Assembly: GCA_002923335.1 (NCBI GenBank)
Contig: BEHZ01000035.1
Location: forward strand, 1 to 13,808
Length of the DNA: 13,808 nt
Direction: 5' to 3'
From: a bacterium HR23
GTDB taxonomy: Bacteria > Chloroflexota > Dehalococcoidia > Lucifugimonadales > HRBIN23
The position numbers and the translations under genes were made by a program. A model generated the notes under the pieces. It was given only the letters and a program-made list of their open reading frames with translations. It was not told the origin of the DNA and searched no databases. Below, piece by piece: positions 6,949-13,808 of the stretch (its first letter is position 1; the number at the start of each line of letters is the position of its first letter).

Positions 6949-8109
6949 TTGTCCTATCCTTTCCAGTGGCTACAGGGATCCCTGCGGAAAGCAGGGGTGG
7001 TTGTCTCCTCCGTTATCGTTGCCCTTCATCTCTTCTTCCTCTACGGGCACTTCATCCCCTTCCTCCAACCCCTGGTGCACACCGTCCCTTTATGGCGGGT
7101 CTTCCCCGCCAATGCTTTCCTGGTTTTGCTTTTCGCCGCCTTTGCCGGCCTGGTATACGGCTTCTGGGGAGGCCTTACAGCGTTCCTTTACTACGCTGTT
7201 GTGCTGGCGGGCTTTTTCCCGGGCTTGCCCGGCCGTGAAGCAACGCCTGAGGCTGTAACGGACTACATCGCCCAGGTCGTTTCTCTGGGTGCGGTGGGGG
7301 CGGTGATCTACGCTCTAAACATGGTGGGTGCGGTGGCACGCAGACGCTTGCGCCAAGCCCTCGCAGACCTCCAGGCGTCTCAGGAGGAGCGGGTGAGGCA
7401 GGAGCGCCTGGCGGCCATAGGGCAAGCGGTAACCGCCATTGTGCACGACCTGCGCAACTCCCTGGGGGTGATAAGCGGGTTTGCCGAGTTGTTGGGGGAA
7501 CAGACGGCGGACCCCAACGCTCGCCGTGCCCTGGCCCGTATACGGGAGGCGGCCCAGAACGCATCCCGCCTTGTGTCGGATATGCGCCTGTTCGCCGGCT
7601 ACGCCCCCCTCCAGATAGAGCGGATTGACCTGCGCGCCCTCCTGAAAGAGGTAACAGAGGGTAACCCCTGGGGAGTGCCCATCCAGGTGGATGTGCCCCC
7701 TGAGATCCCCCCTCTCCTTGCGGATAAAGTGCAACTTATGCGGGTCTTCACCAACTTGCTGGACAACGCCAGGGATGCCCTGGAGGGACGGCCCGATGGA
7801 CAGGTGCGTATCACTGCCAGGGCCGTGGGCGTGGAGGTAGTGCTCACCGTATCCGACAACGGGCCAGGTATTCCTCCGCACCTGCAACAGAGGGTGTTTG
7901 AACCCTTCTTCACGACGAAGCCGGCGGGCAAGGGCACAGGCCTGGGCCTGAGCATCTGCCAGAGCATTGTGCAAAGGCACGGGGGCAGGATCACCCTGCA
8001 GAGCCTGCCGGGGCAAGGCGCTACCTTTATCATTGCCCTGCCCCTGGCGGGCCCTCCCTCGGCCGGGGTTCAGCAGCCCCTAAAGGTGGGGGCGCAACCG
8101 AGGGGGTAA
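6949..8109 (+). CDS. Membrane sensor histidine kinase, orphan
   Basis: This 386-residue kinase has four predicted membrane helices (about 15-35, 53-73, 75-93 and 107-128). Their compact arrangement recalls the four-helix DUF4118 sensor of KdpD-like kinases (resemblance only). A charged coiled coil (129-160) leads into the phosphoacceptor H166 in VHDLRNSLG. The ATPase domain shows an N box NLLDNARDAL (269-278), G1 box DNGPGIP (303-309), F box FEPFFTTK (317-324) and G2 box GKGTGLGL (327-334). The HDLRNSLG and FEPFFTTK motifs are like those of NtrB/HPK4-type kinases. It lacks an extracellular sensor loop, PAS or HAMP domain. No response regulator is adjacent, so its partner lies elsewhere. The start is TTG 6949 with a good ribosome site. 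Confidence 0.93.
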   Translation: MSYPFQWLQGSLRKAGVVVSSVIVALHLFFLYGHFIPFLQPLVHTVPLWRVFPANAFLVLLFAAFAGLVYGFWGGLTAFLYYAVVLAGFFPGLPGREATPEAVTDYIAQVVSLGAVGAVIYALNMVGAVARRRLRQALADLQASQEERVRQERLAAIGQAVTAIVHDLRNSLGVISGFAELLGEQTADPNARRALARIREAAQNASRLVSDMRLFAGYAPLQIERIDLRALLKEVTEGNPWGVPIQVDVPPEIPPLLADKVQLMRVFTNLLDNARDALEGRPDGQVRITARAVGVEVVLTVSDNGPGIPPHLQQRVFEPFFTTKPAGKGTGLGLSICQSIVQRHGGRITLQSLPGQGATFIIALPLAGPPSAGVQQPLKVGAQPRG

Positions 8110-8111
8110 CA

Positions 8112-8124
8112 AGGGGCATCCCCT
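8112..8124. terminator. Possible short bidirectional hairpin between convergent genes
   Basis: AGGGG (8112-8116) and CCCCT (8120-8124) flank a three-base loop, in the 14-base gap between the kinase stop and the archease stop. The stem touches the archease stop codon. No T run follows on either strand, so intrinsic termination is weak or assisted at best. Confidence 0.25.
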
Positions 8125-8540
8125 CAGATGTCCAGGATAACCTGCACCCGCCATCCGCCGTTGGTAGGCTGAAGGGCGAGGGCGTGGTAGGTAGCGGACT
8201 TCACAAGGCACTGGATGCGATGGCGGGAGCGGTCTATCTTCTCGCCCCAGCAGACCGCTCGCAGGCGGGTGTCCTCCATTTCCACCACCTCTATGCGCTT
8301 GCAGAGGAAGCCCCGTGCCTCAAAGAGGAAGTTCAGTTCGTTCAGGAAGTCCACCAGGAGGGCCTCCCGGTCGGGGGCGGTAACCTCCACCTCTACCTTC
8401 TCCTGCTCCCGCACCGTGGAGAGGTCGGCGATGACGGCGAACATCCCCATCCCTGCCCAGGCGAAGGCCTCCGCCAGGGTAGCCCCCTCGGCGACGATAC
8501 CCACATCGGCGGTGTGTTCCAGGAAGGTGAAACCGCCCAT
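8124..8540 (-). CDS. Archease, RtcB RNA ligase cofactor
   Basis: This 138-residue archease speeds guanylation and turnover of the RNA ligase RtcB in tRNA splicing and RNA repair. FLEHTADVGI (6-15) at the N-terminus, D64 in LLVDFLNELNFLF, and the C-terminal VILDI with D137 match the family's metal-binding acidic residues. Length is typical (about 140). An upstream in-frame start (8579) would overlap the mutase gene. ATG 8540 is preferred because it has a GAGGGAG ribosome site and the protein then begins right before the conserved core. It lies 7 bases after the mutase stop. RtcB is not in the window. Confidence 0.93.
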   Translation of the reverse strand: MGGFTFLEHTADVGIVAEGATLAEAFAWAGMGMFAVIADLSTVREQEKVEVEVTAPDREALLVDFLNELNFLFEARGFLCKRIEVVEMEDTRLRAVCWGEKIDRSRHRIQCLVKSATYHALALQPTNGGWRVQVILDI

Positions 8541-8547
8541 GCTCCCT

Positions 8548-9966
8548 CTAGCCCACGCCCGCCAGGGCTTGGCCGGCATCCAGGAGGGCCTCTACCCTTT
8601 GGGGGGAATCGGCCTCGGCATAGATGCGCAGGAGGGGTTCGGTGCCGGAGAAGCGCACCGCCAGCCACCACTGGTCTTCCAGCACCCACCGCCAGCCGTC
8701 GGTGGTATCCTTGCGCCTCACGGGGAGGCCCGCCAGGGTGTCGGGATAGGCATTGTTGAGGCGCTGGCGAATGGTTTCCCGCTCCTCCGGGGGGAAGGGG
8801 AAGTCCCGCCGAGCGTAGAAGTGGGGGCCGACGGCCTGGTGGAGGAGGGCCAGCAGTTGGGAGGGGGTCTTCCCGGTGCGGGCCATAAACTCCAGGAAGA
8901 GGAGGCCCGAGAGGATGCCGTCCCGCTCGGGCAGGTGCCCCTGGAAGGCGAAGCCCCCGCTCTCCTCGCCCCCTATCAGGGCGTTGTGCTGGAGCATCAG
9001 GGGGGCAACGAATTTGAAGCCCACGGGCGTCTCGTAGACGGGCACACGGTAGCGCTCCCCCAGGCGCAGGAGCATGCGGGAAGAGGTAAGGGTCTTCACC
9101 AGGGGGCCTCGCAAGCCCCGCACCTCCAGCAGGAAGAAAGCCAGGAGGGCGAAGGCGTCTAGGGCGGTGAGGAAGTTCCCCCCCTCGTCCACCACACCCA
9201 GGCGGTCGGCGTCGCCGTCAAAGGCCAGGCCCACCTGGGCGTGGTGCTGACGCACCGCCTGGGAGAGGGGCGCGAGGTTGGGGGCGATAGGTTCGGGGTT
9301 GTGCATGCCGGGGAAGAGGGGGTTACGCTCCCCTCGAATCTCCAGGATACGGGTTGTCCCGCCGGCCAGCAGGCGGGGGATGTAGCCGGCCCCGGTGCCG
9401 TGCATAGCGTCCACCACCACGGTGAGACCGGCGGAGCGCACCAGGGCCAGGTCTACCCGGCGAGCGACCTGCTGGTCGTAGGGGGGGATGGGGTCTACCA
9501 GGCGGAGGAGCCCCTGGGCGAGGGCGTCCTTTTTGGGGAGGGGGCGCACCGCTTCAGGCATGAGGCTGTTGATGATGCGTTCCAGGGCCTCCACCTGCTC
9601 CGGTGGGGCGCTGGAGCCGTGGGAGGTCTTCACCTTGAAGCCGTTCCAGCGGGCGGGGTTGTGGCTGGCGGTGATGACCACGCCTCCAGCACCGTGGTGG
9701 GCCAGGATGTTCCACGCTACAACCGGCGTGGGGGCAGGGCGGTCGCACAGGAGCACGGGGAGGCCGTTGCCCGCCAGCACCTCGGCACAGGCGTCGGCGA
9801 AGTCCTCCGAGGCGAAACGGCAATCGTAGCCCACGACCCAGGGGCCGGGGGGCGCATGCCGACGTGCCCAGAGGGCTAGCCCCTGGGAGGCGAGCCGGAG
9901 GTTGGCGAAGGTGAAGTCTTCGGCGATGATGCCCCGCCAGCCGTCGGTGCCGAAGCGGATGGCCAT
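8548..9966 (-). CDS. Phosphoglucomutase/phosphomannomutase
   Basis: This 472-residue alpha-D-phosphohexomutase interconverts hexose-6-phosphate and hexose-1-phosphate. All four active-site loops are present: the phosphoserine loop TASHNP with S101, the Mg loop DGDADR (250-255), the sugar-binding loop GEESGG (333-338) and the phosphate-binding loop RFSGTEP (438-444). GEESGG fits glucose or mannose phosphate, and not glucosamine as in GlmM. The gene follows a sugar-1-phosphate nucleotidyltransferase by 16 bases, so the pair likely makes a nucleotide sugar for glycans or compatible solutes. AAGGAGG (9972-9978, minus strand) supports ATG 9966. Confidence 0.94.
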   Translation of the reverse strand: MAIRFGTDGWRGIIAEDFTFANLRLASQGLALWARRHAPPGPWVVGYDCRFASEDFADACAEVLAGNGLPVLLCDRPAPTPVVAWNILAHHGAGGVVITASHNPARWNGFKVKTSHGSSAPPEQVEALERIINSLMPEAVRPLPKKDALAQGLLRLVDPIPPYDQQVARRVDLALVRSAGLTVVVDAMHGTGAGYIPRLLAGGTTRILEIRGERNPLFPGMHNPEPIAPNLAPLSQAVRQHHAQVGLAFDGDADRLGVVDEGGNFLTALDAFALLAFFLLEVRGLRGPLVKTLTSSRMLLRLGERYRVPVYETPVGFKFVAPLMLQHNALIGGEESGGFAFQGHLPERDGILSGLLFLEFMARTGKTPSQLLALLHQAVGPHFYARRDFPFPPEERETIRQRLNNAYPDTLAGLPVRRKDTTDGWRWVLEDQWWLAVRFSGTEPLLRIYAEADSPQRVEALLDAGQALAGVG

Positions 9967-9982
9967 CCGGGCCTCCTTGGGG

Positions 9983-11116
9983 CTAGTAGCCGTCCAGCAG
10001 GCTAACGGAGCGGGGGGGCAGGTGGGTGCCCGGAGCCAGGGCGATGCCCCGGTCCAGGCGGTTCCCCTCCCCCACCACCACGCCGTCGGCCAACACGCAT
10101 CCCTTGCCCACCGTTGCTCCCGCCTGGAGGCATACCCCCTTTCCCAGGATACACCCCTCCGCCCGTGCGTGGGGATGCAGAACCACCTCCTCCCACAAGA
10201 GGGCCTCCGCTACCTGGCTCCCCTCCTCCAGACGGCACTCTCGCCCCAGCACGGTGGGGCCTATAACCCTGGCGTGGGGGCTGATAACGCACCCCGGCCC
10301 CAGCAGGAGGGGGCCTTTGAGGGTGGCGCTCTCGTGCACGTGCACGTCGGCGGCAGCCCAAACCCCGGGCCGGCACTCCACTACCCCTTCGTCCCGCAGG
10401 GGGGAGGAGACCAACCCCAGCAGGAGGTCCCGATGCAGGCGCAGGTAGTTTCGGGGGGTGCCCATGTCCAGCCAGTAAGAGCGGGAGCGGAAGGCGTAAA
10501 CCGCCTCGCCCCGGCGCACCAGGTCGGGGAAGAGGCCCTGCTCCACCATATACTTCTGGTTGGGGGGCACCCATTGGAGCACCTCCGGCTCCAAAATATA
10601 GGTGCCGGCGTTGACCCAGAGGGTCGTAACCTCCTCACGGGAGGGCTTCTCCTTGAAGCGGAGCACCCGCCCCTCGGGGGTGGTCTCCACCATGCCGAAG
10701 GGGGAGGGGTCTTCTACAGGGGTGAGGACGATGGTGGCCACCGCCCGGTGCCGGCGATGGAAGGCCACCGCCTCCCCTATGTCCAAATCAGTGAAAATAT
10801 CCCCGTTGCAGACGATGAAGGTGCTGTGGAGGCGCTCTGCCACCAGACGCAGGGGGCCGGCGGTGCCCAGGGGGAACGGCTCCACCGAGTAGTGGAGGCG
10901 TAGGCCCCACCCCTGGCCGTCGCCGAAGTGGGAGCGAATGGCGTCCGGCAAGTAGTGAAGGGCCAGGAAGACCTCGTCTACTCCCGCTTGGCGCAGGTGG
11001 GCGAGCATGTGCTCCAGGAAGGGGCGGTTGAGGACGGGGAGCATGGATTTGGGGCGGGTGTAGGTAAGGGGGCGGAGGCGTGTGCCCTCTCCGCCCACCA
11101 GGATAACCGCCTGCAT
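9983..11116 (-). CDS. Sugar-1-phosphate nucleotidyltransferase (mannose-1-phosphate guanylyltransferase-like)
   Basis: This 377-residue enzyme activates a sugar-1-phosphate with an NTP. The signature GGEGTRLRPLTYTRPKSM (8-25) binds nucleotide, and D106 in CNGDIF is the expected Mg ligand. The Rossmann-like catalytic domain (1 to about 230) is followed by a C-terminal left-handed beta-helix of hexapeptide repeats (about 250-377). That architecture is like eukaryotic/archaeal GDP-mannose pyrophosphorylase and unlike short RmlA. Mannose-GTP is the best guess, but glucose is possible. It sits 24 bases after metK and directly before its expected partner, the mutase. A GGAGG site precedes ATG 11116. 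Confidence 0.9.
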   Translation of the reverse strand: MQAVILVGGEGTRLRPLTYTRPKSMLPVLNRPFLEHMLAHLRQAGVDEVFLALHYLPDAIRSHFGDGQGWGLRLHYSVEPFPLGTAGPLRLVAERLHSTFIVCNGDIFTDLDIGEAVAFHRRHRAVATIVLTPVEDPSPFGMVETTPEGRVLRFKEKPSREEVTTLWVNAGTYILEPEVLQWVPPNQKYMVEQGLFPDLVRRGEAVYAFRSRSYWLDMGTPRNYLRLHRDLLLGLVSSPLRDEGVVECRPGVWAAADVHVHESATLKGPLLLGPGCVISPHARVIGPTVLGRECRLEEGSQVAEALLWEEVVLHPHARAEGCILGKGVCLQAGATVGKGCVLADGVVVGEGNRLDRGIALAPGTHLPPRSVSLLDGY

Positions 11117-11140
11117 CCCTGGCCTCCGGGCGTGGAAGGG

Positions 11141-12388
11141 TTATCGGCGAGAGAGGTGCAGGCTCACCAGGTCCCTCAGGGCCTCCACCTTATCCGTCTG
11201 CTCCCAGGGAAGGGAGAGGTCGTCTCTCCCGAAGTGGCCGTAGGCGGCCAGGGGGGTGTAGATAGGCCGGCGCAGGTCAAGGTTCTGGATGAGGGCCAGG
11301 GGGCGCAGGTCAAAGAGGCGCCGAACCGCCCGCTCCAGCACCTCGTCAGGCACTTTGCCCGTTCCAAAGGTCTCTACCGAGATGGAGATGGGGTCGGCCA
11401 CGCCGATGGCGTAAGAGACCTGCACCTCACACCGCTCCGCCAGGCCTCCGGCCACGATGTTCTTGGCCACATACCGGGCCCCGTAAGCGCCGGAGCGGTC
11501 CACTTTGGTGGGGTCTTTGCCGGAGAAGGAACCGCCCCCGTGGCGGGCGGACCCGCCGTAGGTGTCCACCAGGATTTTGCGCCCCGTGAGACCGCTGTCC
11601 GCCGCTGGCCCGCCCATAACAAAACTGCCGGAGGCGTTGATGAGGTAGCGGGTATCCCTATCCAGGAGGCTTTCCCAGCCCATCTCCTTGGCCAGGGCGT
11701 CAATCACCACCTCCCGAATCTCCCTCTGCAGGCGCTCGTGGGGGACATGGGGTTCGTGCTGGGCGGCGATGATAATGGTATGGATGCGCTTCACCTTGCC
11801 AAAGGCGTATTCCACGGTAACCTGGGACTTCCCATCAGGGCGCAGGTAGGGCAGGATGCCCTTTTTGCGCACCTCCGCCAGGCGTCGGCACAGGCGGTGG
11901 GCCAGGTAGATGGGGAGGGGCATGAAGTGGGTGTCAATCGTTTCCGGCTTGCCAGCGTTGAGGACATACTCCTGGCAGGCGAAGCCCACCATCATCCCCT
12001 GGTCGCCGGCCCCCACCTTGCTGGGGTCCGTCTCCTCGTGGGCGCCCACGGCAGCGGCGATTTCGGGGGCCTGTTTCTGCAGGGCGACCAAAACGGCGCA
12101 GTCGTCGCACCCGATGCCGATGTCCGCACGGGTATATCCCACCCGGCGCAGGGTCTGGCGCACGGTGGTGGGCACATCCACCACGCCCTTGGAGGTGATC
12201 TCCCCCATCACCAGGACGATGCCCCGGGTGGTGATGGCTTCACAGGCAACACGGGCGTAGGGGTCCTGGGCCAAATAAGCGTCCAGGACGGCGTCGGATA
12301 TCTGGTCGCACAGTTTATCAGGGTGCCCCTCCGTTACCGACTCGGAGGTGAAGAGGTAAGAGGGGGAGGTGAAGAAACTCATCGGCAT
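11141..12388 (-). CDS. metK: S-adenosylmethionine synthetase
   Basis: It makes SAM from methionine and ATP in the cytoplasm. The 415 residues are slightly longer than the usual 380-400. It has TEGHPDKLCDQISDA at the N-terminus, the hexapeptide signature region GAGDQGMMVGFA (usually MMFGYA) and the GGGSFSGKDPTKVDRS signature, with all the main ATP- and metal-binding residues. The start may be ATG 12388 or ATG 12382; GGAGGG (12395-12400) spaces best with 12388. It is 38 bases after ahcY, so enzymes for SAM synthesis and SAH removal are made together. Confidence 0.97.
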   Translation of the reverse strand: MPMSFFTSPSYLFTSESVTEGHPDKLCDQISDAVLDAYLAQDPYARVACEAITTRGIVLVMGEITSKGVVDVPTTVRQTLRRVGYTRADIGIGCDDCAVLVALQKQAPEIAAAVGAHEETDPSKVGAGDQGMMVGFACQEYVLNAGKPETIDTHFMPLPIYLAHRLCRRLAEVRKKGILPYLRPDGKSQVTVEYAFGKVKRIHTIIIAAQHEPHVPHERLQREIREVVIDALAKEMGWESLLDRDTRYLINASGSFVMGGPAADSGLTGRKILVDTYGGSARHGGGSFSGKDPTKVDRSGAYGARYVAKNIVAGGLAERCEVQVSYAIGVADPISISVETFGTGKVPDEVLERAVRRLFDLRPLALIQNLDLRRPIYTPLAAYGHFGRDDLSLPWEQTDKVEALRDLVSLHLSRR

Positions 12389-12426
12389 GCCCTACCCTCC
12401 GTGGCGTGGTTTTTGCTGAAGGGCTG

Positions 12427-13701
12427 TTACTCGGTGCCTGCCTCCCAGGAGCGCAGGTAGCGCTCCTGCTCTTCGGTGAGGGAGTCTATACGCACCCCCA
12501 GGCTGGCCAGTTTCAGGGTTGCCACCTGGTGGTCTATCTCCTGGGGCACCTTGTAGACACCCGGTGCCAGGGAGCGCCCGTGTTTTACCAGGTATTCTAC
12601 ACTAAGGGCCTGGTTGGCGAAACTCATGTCCATGACGCTGGAGGGGTGGCCCTCAGCGGCGGCCAGGTTGATGAGGCGCCCCTCCCCGAGCAGGTAGAGG
12701 CGTCGCCCATCGTGGAGGGTGTATTCGTCCACGAAGGGACGGACCCGGCGCTTGGCCTGGGCCATCTGCTCCAGGGCCGGGATATGGATCTCCACATTGA
12801 AGTGCCCGCTGTTGGCCAGCAAGGCCCCGTCTTTCATCACGGCGAAGTGGGGGGCGTCCAGCGCGTGGATGTCGCCAGTAACGGTGATGAAGATGTCCCC
12901 TATGCGGGCGGCCTCTAGGAGGGGCATGACCTGGTAGCCGTCCATAACGGCCTCCAGGGCTCGGACGGCGTTCACCTCACAGACGATGACCTGCGCCCCC
13001 AGGCCCCGTGCCCGCGTGGCGACGCCCCGCCCACACCACCCGTAGCCCACTACCACCACTTTCTTCCCTGCCCACAGGATGTTGGTGGCACGGGTGATAC
13101 CGTCAATGGTGCTCTGGCCGGTGCCGTAGCGGTTGTCAAAGAGGTATTTGGTATCGGCGTCGTTGACGGCGATGATAGGGTAGCGCAAGCGCCCTTGCTG
13201 GGCCATGGCCCGCAGACGGATAACGCCGGTGGTGGTCTCCTCGGTGCCCCCGATAACCTGGGGCAGGAGGTCCTGGCGCTCCTTGTGCAGGGTGCTCACC
13301 AGGTCGGCGCCGTCGTCCAGGGTGATGTGGGGGCGGTGCTCCAGGGCCTGGTGGATGTGGCGGTAGTAGGTGGAGGTCTCTTCCCCTTTGATGGCGAAGG
13401 TGGGAATGCAGTATTCGGCCACCAGGGCGGCGGCCACCTCGTCCTGAGTGGAGAGGGGGTTACTGGCGCACAGGGCAACCTGGGCGCCTCCCGCCTGCAG
13501 GGTGAGGGCCAGGTTGGCCGTCTCGCTGGTGATATGGAGGCAGGCAGAGATGCGAACGCCCTCCAGGGGCCGTTCCCGTGCAAAGCGCTCCCGAATGAGG
13601 CGCAGGACAGGCATTTCCTGCCCTGCCCACTCGGTCTTCCGGACGCCCTGGGGGGCCAGGGCCAGGTCTCGCACATCGCCGTGGGCCGTCTGCCGGGACA
13701 A
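12427..13701 (-). CDS. ahcY: S-adenosylhomocysteine hydrolase
   Basis: It cleaves SAH to adenosine and homocysteine, relieving product inhibition of methyltransferases. The 424 residues begin MSRQTAHGDVRDLALAP, the usual VKDLSLAP-like start. Key motifs are HITSETANL, CASNPLSTQDEVAAAL, NDADTKYLFDNRYGTGQS with the catalytic Lys/Asp region, and a Rossmann motif GYGWCGRG for tightly bound NAD. It lacks the about 40-residue insertion and the C-terminal HYR tail of the long bacterial/eukaryotic type, so it belongs to the short form seen in archaea, Thermotoga and some Chloroflexota. TTG 13701 is chosen over GTG 13725 because GAGGAGG lies four bases upstream and GTG would fall almost at the predicted transcription start. 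Confidence 0.95.
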   Translation of the reverse strand: MSRQTAHGDVRDLALAPQGVRKTEWAGQEMPVLRLIRERFARERPLEGVRISACLHITSETANLALTLQAGGAQVALCASNPLSTQDEVAAALVAEYCIPTFAIKGEETSTYYRHIHQALEHRPHITLDDGADLVSTLHKERQDLLPQVIGGTEETTTGVIRLRAMAQQGRLRYPIIAVNDADTKYLFDNRYGTGQSTIDGITRATNILWAGKKVVVVGYGWCGRGVATRARGLGAQVIVCEVNAVRALEAVMDGYQVMPLLEAARIGDIFITVTGDIHALDAPHFAVMKDGALLANSGHFNVEIHIPALEQMAQAKRRVRPFVDEYTLHDGRRLYLLGEGRLINLAAAEGHPSSVMDMSFANQALSVEYLVKHGRSLAPGVYKVPQEIDHQVATLKLASLGVRIDSLTEEQERYLRSWEAGTE

Positions 13702-13705
13702 GGTG

Positions 13706-13712
13706 CCTCCTC
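13706..13712 (-). promoter_or_regulatory. Ribosome binding site fixing the ahcY TTG start
   Basis: On the minus strand GAGGAGG is followed by four bases and TTG. The site would lie inside the coding region if translation began at GTG 13725, which argues for the TTG start. Confidence 0.6.
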
Positions 13713-13733
13713 GCCGGTAATGCACAACAAGTC

Positions 13734-13739
13734 AGTATA
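13734..13739 (-). promoter_or_regulatory. Extended -10 promoter of the ahcY-metK run
   Basis: On the minus strand TATACT, preceded by TGC, forms a TGnTATACT extended -10. No good -35 is found 16-18 bases upstream, which is tolerated with extended -10 promoters. Transcription would start near 13726, giving a leader of about 25 bases, too short for a SAM or SAH riboswitch. Confidence 0.5.
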
Positions 13740-13808
13740 GCACAATCTGGGGCACCCTTCGGCTTTCCCGCCAGACAATGGCTGCTCCCTGCCTGGGGCT
13801 GGGAGGGG

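Noticed and set aside
8215..9162. 315-residue plus-strand frame opposite archease and the mutase
   Set aside because: It is a shadow frame; both real genes on the minus strand have complete catalytic motifs.
10928..12460. 510-residue plus-strand open frame opposite metK
   Set aside because: It has no family motif and Gly/His/Val-rich composition, and the opposite strand carries unmistakable metK signatures.
13740..13808. SAM or SAH riboswitch upstream of ahcY
   Set aside because: No conserved riboswitch pairing could be recognised, and the likely promoter lies downstream of this stretch.

Overview
This is a dense, GC-rich bacterial window of about 13.8 kb. It holds twelve protein genes in two tail-to-tail convergent runs. 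I see no RNA gene, insertion sequence, CRISPR array or phage gene. The lineage is inferred. Short SAM-cycle enzymes, TTG/GTG starts, a Pro/Thr-repeat secreted protease and a UGSC-type selenoprotein together suggest Chloroflexota (Dehalococcoidia/SAR202-like), but no marker gene proves this.

The plus-strand run covers 37-8109. Its first gene is the main discovery. Plain ORF calling stops at an internal TGA (325-327), but the frame continues to a TAG at 598-600. The TGA sits in a Gly-Asn-[UGA]-Gly-Ser-Cys-Thr context followed at once by a SECIS-like hairpin. I read it as a UGSC-family selenoprotein of 187 residues with selenocysteine at position 97. Sixteen bases downstream is a 346-residue protein of unknown function (617-1657) with conserved-looking Cys/Gly/Asn motifs. 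Then come an AMP-forming acetyl-CoA synthetase (1688-3643), a zinc-dependent medium-chain dehydrogenase (3675-4799) and a D-2-hydroxyacid dehydrogenase (4809-5777), all 9-31 bases apart. This looks like one redox/organic-acid operon. The selenoprotein and its partner may form a substrate-reducing or thiol-redox unit whose products feed the dehydrogenases and the CoA ligase; that is inference. A secreted trypsin-like protease with a Pro/Thr repeat stalk (5787-6857) and an orphan four-helix membrane histidine kinase (6949-8109) follow.

The minus-strand run covers 13701 down to 8124. It reads ahcY (S-adenosylhomocysteine hydrolase), metK (SAM synthetase), a sugar-1-phosphate nucleotidyltransferase with a C-terminal left-handed beta-helix, a phosphoglucomutase/phosphomannomutase, and archease, which is the RtcB RNA-ligase cofactor. 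Gaps are 7-38 bases, so it is probably one transcript from an extended -10 promoter just upstream of ahcY. It joins the methyl cycle to nucleotide-sugar synthesis and an RNA-repair accessory protein.

No stretch longer than 300 bases lacks a gene. The longest intergenic gaps are 6858-6948 (a possible weak promoter) and 13740-13808 (upstream of ahcY, nothing recognisable).
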